Positions 13,819-16,459 of a stretch of 16,459 bases of DNA are shown piece by piece. Origin of the DNA: Ruminococcaceae bacterium UBA5579 (lineage in GTDB: Bacteria > Bacillota > Clostridia > Oscillospirales > Ruminococcaceae). Each line of letters begins with the position of its first letter. Positions within the stretch are counted from its first letter, which is position 1. The stretch spans positions 1,890 through 18,348 of the forward strand of contig DILZ01000053.1 of the NCBI GenBank assembly GCA_002425305.1, written 5' to 3'. Under the pieces are notes generated by a model. The model was not told the origin of the DNA. It did not search any database and saw only the letters and a list, made by a program, of their open reading frames with translations. A program made the translations under genes and the position numbers.

Positions 13819-14664
13819 ATGAGAAATCTAATTGTTTCTTTTCGAAAAATAATGACCTCGCGCGGTTTTTGGCTGTGCGTGGGAATGACGATCTTGCTTT
13901 TGTTTTCAGCCCCGATTTATACGGATTTCGACACGCAGAACCGCTACTCGGCGTTCCGTGCTCTTACGGACTTTTCCGGTGAAGAATTAACATCTCACTA
14001 TGAACTTTGCAGTATTATGGTCATACAGAATGCGCGGGGCGGCTGGTTTACGTTATTTGCGCCGATAATTACAGCGTTCTGCTTCGTACCGCTGATGACG
14101 GCGGAGCGCGAAGAAAATGCCGTGCGCTTTCAGATATTCCGAACTTCCAAATTAAAATACAGTATAACGAGATTCTTCTCGGGAGTGATCTCCGGAGGCA
14201 CGGCAATGACGCTTGGCTATGTTATTTTCAGCGGCGCGGTCGCAATGCTTTTTCCGGGAGTTTCCCGAATGACGGGTTACGAGGCTGAATTTCTTAAGGA
14301 CATAGCATTCGATTTTCCAAAGCTGGTTTTGGGAGTGTGGCTTTTCGGAGCGTTTTGGAGCATTCCCGCGATGTTCTGCATATGCGTTCTGAACAACAAA
14401 TATCTCATAATGTGCATACCGTTTTTCGCAAAATATGCGCTTATGCAAACCGTACAAAAGTTATCTCAAAATGCCTATGCGGACTTTGAACATATTGATA
14501 AGGCAATGCTGAGATTTATAAATATTGTAAACCCGGACGGGCTTTTATGGATAACATACTCCACACAACAACGCACAACAGCGCTGTTTTTCGCAATAAC
14601 AGCTGCGGTATTCTTCGCAATGTTTATAATTATAATGCAGAAGCGAGGTGATTGCGGTGCGTAA
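13819..14664 (+). CDS. ABC-2 type permease 1 of the second operon
   Basis: 281 residues, ATG with CGGAGG 10 nt upstream. Six predicted membrane segments: about 17-34, 75-94, 119-145, 167-191, 195-208 and 254-273. A short outside loop lies between segments 1 and 2, and a charged cytosolic stretch after segment 2 (TAEREENAVRFQIFRTSKLK). This layout fits the ABC-2 permeases of bacteriocin-immunity or antibiotic-export systems. The stop overlaps the start of permease 2 by 8 nt, so the two are translationally coupled and likely form a heterodimer served by the ATPase at 15499. It is not obviously closely related to the permeases of the leftward operon. Confidence 0.85.
   Translation: MRNLIVSFRKIMTSRGFWLCVGMTILLLFSAPIYTDFDTQNRYSAFRALTDFSGEELTSHYELCSIMVIQNARGGWFTLFAPIITAFCFVPLMTAEREENAVRFQIFRTSKLKYSITRFFSGVISGGTAMTLGYVIFSGAVAMLFPGVSRMTGYEAEFLKDIAFDFPKLVLGVWLFGAFWSIPAMFCICVLNNKYLIMCIPFFAKYALMQTVQKLSQNAYADFEHIDKAMLRFINIVNPDGLLWITYSTQQRTTALFFAITAAVFFAMFIIIMQKRGDCGA
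14645..14650 (+). promoter_or_regulatory. Ribosome binding site selecting GTG 14657
   Basis: GAGGTG lies 6 nt before GTG 14657. The alternative GTG at 14648 is part of this same site and has only a weak AGAAG upstream, so the shorter start is preferred. Confidence 0.6.
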
Positions 14665-15496
14665 AATATGGGGAGTGGCTAGGACGGAATACGTCGGTTG
14701 GATAACCAATCCGCGTATAATAATTTTGGGCGTTTTGCTAATATTCATAAAAACACTCGCTATCGACCCGCTCGCCGCCCGTGCGGAGAAATTCGGCGAT
14801 ACGATGATAGTTTTCGAGCCATATATAGCCGTGGGAAATTCGGGAGCGTTGACCCTCTTTATGCCAATTGTTTTTTTGGTTTTGTTATCGGATTATCCGA
14901 AATTTGGCGGAAACTCTATGTTCTACATCTCCCGAACAGGAAAAAGGGACTGGCTGTGCGGACAGATACTGTTCCTGATAATGGCGATTGTGACATTTAT
15001 GGGAGCGGTTTTTGCTTCAAGTATGTTGTTTTCCGGAGGACATTTCGGAACGGAATGGAGCGAAGCCGTTCGGAAATACAACGCGCGTTTTCCGAATGAG
15101 GCAGGAAACTTTGACAGTCATTTGCTGCCGTCCAACCTATATAATCAGATACCTATGATGAAAGCGTTGTGGCAGACAAGTGTGCTTTTAGCAGAATATT
15201 TATTGACTCTGGCACTGATAATTTATGTATTGAAGATCTTGTTCGGCAGCTCTGTTGGGCTTGCCGGAGCGATTTTCGCAATGGCTCTGGGCACTGCCAC
15301 AACATCGCTTTATTCGCCGATAAAATGGGCGTTCCCCACTGCAAACACGATAATCTGGCTTCACTACACGGAAATTTTAAGCGAACCGATCTATCCGATA
15401 TGGGCTTCTTTCTTGTACTTCGGTGTATTGCTTGCAGTGCTTGTCGCGGGAAATTTCATTGCTTTGAAAAAACTTAAATTTATGGAGAACAGCTAA
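14657..15496 (+). CDS. ABC-2 type permease 2 of the second operon
   Basis: 279 residues from GTG 14657, giving an N-terminus MRKIWGVARTEYVGWITNPR similar in style to permease 1. Membrane segments lie at about 20-37, 62-80, 101-124, 176-195, 198-216 and 248-270. After segment 2 comes the cytosolic stretch SDYPKFGGNSMFYISRTGKR, the counterpart of the charged region of permease 1. The region 125-170 between segments 3 and 4 is probably outside. Start and end both abut neighbours (8-nt overlap upstream, 2 nt to the ATPase), so it forms one transporter with them. The transported compound is unknown. Confidence 0.85.
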   Translation: MRKIWGVARTEYVGWITNPRIIILGVLLIFIKTLAIDPLAARAEKFGDTMIVFEPYIAVGNSGALTLFMPIVFLVLLSDYPKFGGNSMFYISRTGKRDWLCGQILFLIMAIVTFMGAVFASSMLFSGGHFGTEWSEAVRKYNARFPNEAGNFDSHLLPSNLYNQIPMMKALWQTSVLLAEYLLTLALIIYVLKILFGSSVGLAGAIFAMALGTATTSLYSPIKWAFPTANTIIWLHYTEILSEPIYPIWASFLYFGVLLAVLVAGNFIALKKLKFMENS

Positions 15497-15498
15497 CT

Positions 15499-16131
15499 AT
15501 GATTGAAATAAACAATGTTAATTTAACCCTGCAAAAAAATGAAATATTGAAAAATATATCCGTACATTTTGAACGCGGGAAAATACACGGACTGATAGGC
15601 AGAAATGGCAGTGGAAAAACAATGCTGATGAAGTGCATTTGCGGCTTCGTAAAGCCGTCCGGCGGAGATATTTTTGTCGGCGGAAAACGCATCGGCAAGG
15701 ACTGCGATTTTCCTGAAAATGTCGGTATAATTATTGAAACGCCGGGGTTTATTCCGTATTATTCTGGATTTAAAAACTTGAAATTATTAGCCGATCTGCG
15801 CGGAAAAATATCAAAAAACGACATAAAAAACATAATGCAAAAAGTCGGTCTTGATCCTAATTTAAAGCGCCACGTCCGAAAATATTCTCTTGGAATGAGA
15901 CAGCGTTTAGGGCTTGCTCAGGCGATAATGGAAAACCCGGAGCTTTTAATTCTCGACGAGCCTATGAACGGTCTTGACAAGGAAGGTGTTGCGGATATGC
16001 GGCAATATCTCCTCGATTTGAAAGCGCAAGGGAAAACGATCTTGATCGCTTCGCACTCCGCCGAGGATATTGACGTATTGTGCGATACCGTTTGCGAGAT
16101 GGATAAGGGAGCGTTGTGTGTAATAAGATAG
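15499..16131 (+). CDS. ABC ATPase with E-loop, lantibiotic-immunity/BcrA type
   Basis: 210 residues, shorter than the 230-300 of typical exporters. Walker A GRNGSGKT (34-41), degenerate signature YSLGMRQ (129-135), Walker B LLILDEP (149-155, Glu154 catalytic) and switch His186 (IASH) are present. At the Q-loop the sequence is VGIIIETPGF, with Glu80 in place of Gln. This E-loop is known from LanF proteins of lantibiotic immunity transporters and occurs in BcrA-like relatives. Ribosome site GGAGA lies within the end of permease 2, and the genes are 2 nt apart. With lipoprotein and two permeases upstream the operon matches the parts of a LanI/LanFEG-like immunity or peptide-sensing exporter. No peptide biosynthesis gene is seen, so defence against foreign peptides is the likelier use. 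Confidence 0.9.
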   Translation: MIEINNVNLTLQKNEILKNISVHFERGKIHGLIGRNGSGKTMLMKCICGFVKPSGGDIFVGGKRIGKDCDFPENVGIIIETPGFIPYYSGFKNLKLLADLRGKISKNDIKNIMQKVGLDPNLKRHVRKYSLGMRQRLGLAQAIMENPELLILDEPMNGLDKEGVADMRQYLLDLKAQGKTILIASHSAEDIDVLCDTVCEMDKGALCVIR

Positions 16132-16182
16132 GGTTATAAAATAGGAAATTCGTTTTAGGCTAGACGAATCGGAGGAATTTTT

Positions 16183-16459
16183 ATGTTAAAAATAAGCAGG
16201 TGTTTTATAGATAACCTGGTAAAAGTTTTGATGGGTATCGCGGCAGGCGGATTTGTTTTTCTTACAAAGTTCGGCACTGTTGAAATAATCTTTTAGTATG
16301 TTGCTTTTGATTTTATTTTGGGATATGCCTATCAAAATAGAATTGAAATGAATAAACAGGCTATTTTAGCGAAGTTACACATTCAATCAAATGACGAACA
16401 GAGTACAGAGGAGGAAACTGCGCCAATAGTAAAGCGGATTTATCGGCTTTGTATTGACG
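16183..16459 (+). pseudogene. Small membrane protein gene with in-frame TAG, runs off the window
   Basis: ATG 16183 follows a strong CGGAGG site (7-8 nt). The frame encodes a hydrophobic segment (NLVKVLMGIAAGGFVFLTKF) and then meets TAG at 16294 after 37 codons. The same frame continues without another stop to the end of the window, with a second hydrophobic stretch (YVAFDFILGYAY) and a polar, acidic, helical tail (IQSNDEQSTEEETAP). The simplest reading is one membrane protein gene broken by a nonsense mutation. A genuine 37-residue membrane peptide is possible given the good ribosome site. It lies 51 bp after the ATPase and may belong to the same transcript. Family not recognised. Confidence 0.5.

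Noticed and set aside
16183..16296. 37-residue hydrophobic peptide as a bacteriocin precursor
   Set aside because: No double-Gly leader, no processing or modification genes in view, and the frame continues as membrane-protein-like sequence after the TAG.

Overview
The window looks like a chromosomal segment from a low-to-mid GC Gram-positive bacterium of the class Clostridia, possibly an Oscillospiraceae/Ruminococcus-like gut species. The evidence is strong GGAGG ribosome sites, near-consensus sigma-A promoters (TTGACA-17-TATAAT), several lipoproteins with Ser-rich linkers, and ABC-2 exporter operons. The genus is an inference. I see no tRNA, rRNA, CRISPR array, transposase or integrase.

Left part (1-4906): two regulatory modules of the same design. 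In module 1, a LysR-type regulator (1586-2485, +) diverges from an acetyltransferase (789-1379, -) whose 3' end overlaps a lipid-anchored aldo/keto reductase (805 to the left edge, -). In module 2, a paralogous LysR regulator (2457-3332, -) diverges from a 77-residue protein (3543-3776), a YcjY-like alpha/beta hydrolase (3796-4788) and the stump of a flavodoxin-like reductase (4805-4906). The two regulator genes converge and overlap by 29 bp. In each divergent gap a perfect T-N11-A inverted repeat (ATAC-N7-GTAT at 1452-1466, ATTC-N7-GAAT core at 3445-3465) covers the -35 of the regulator and lies about 66 bp upstream of the predicted start of the target operon. This predicts autorepression plus target activation. 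A strong bidirectional hairpin terminator (4948-4992) closes the section.

Middle-left (5187-9499, -): a four-gene operon encoding a lipoprotein, an ABC-2 permease, an ABC ATPase and a second, paralogous permease, tightly packed or overlapping.

Centre (9633-12257): a decayed zone. It holds a lipoprotein gene lacking its signal peptide, a minus-strand scrap of a DUF4367-like domain, an imperfect inverted repeat of 35-bp arms, an unrecognised 169-residue frame probably missing its start, an ECF sigma factor reduced to region 2, a DUF4367-like anti-sigma remnant with in-frame stops, and the C-terminal part of a probable secreted protein.

Right part (12423-16131, +): a second lipoprotein/ABC operon in the order lipoprotein, permease, permease, ATPase. 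The ATPase has Glu in place of the Q-loop Gln, as in lantibiotic-immunity (LanF) and bacitracin (BcrA) type transporters. It is followed by a small membrane-protein gene with an in-frame TAG (16183 to the right edge). The two ABC operons point away from the decayed zone. They may have been controlled by the broken ECF sigma/anti-sigma pair between them, but this is an inference.
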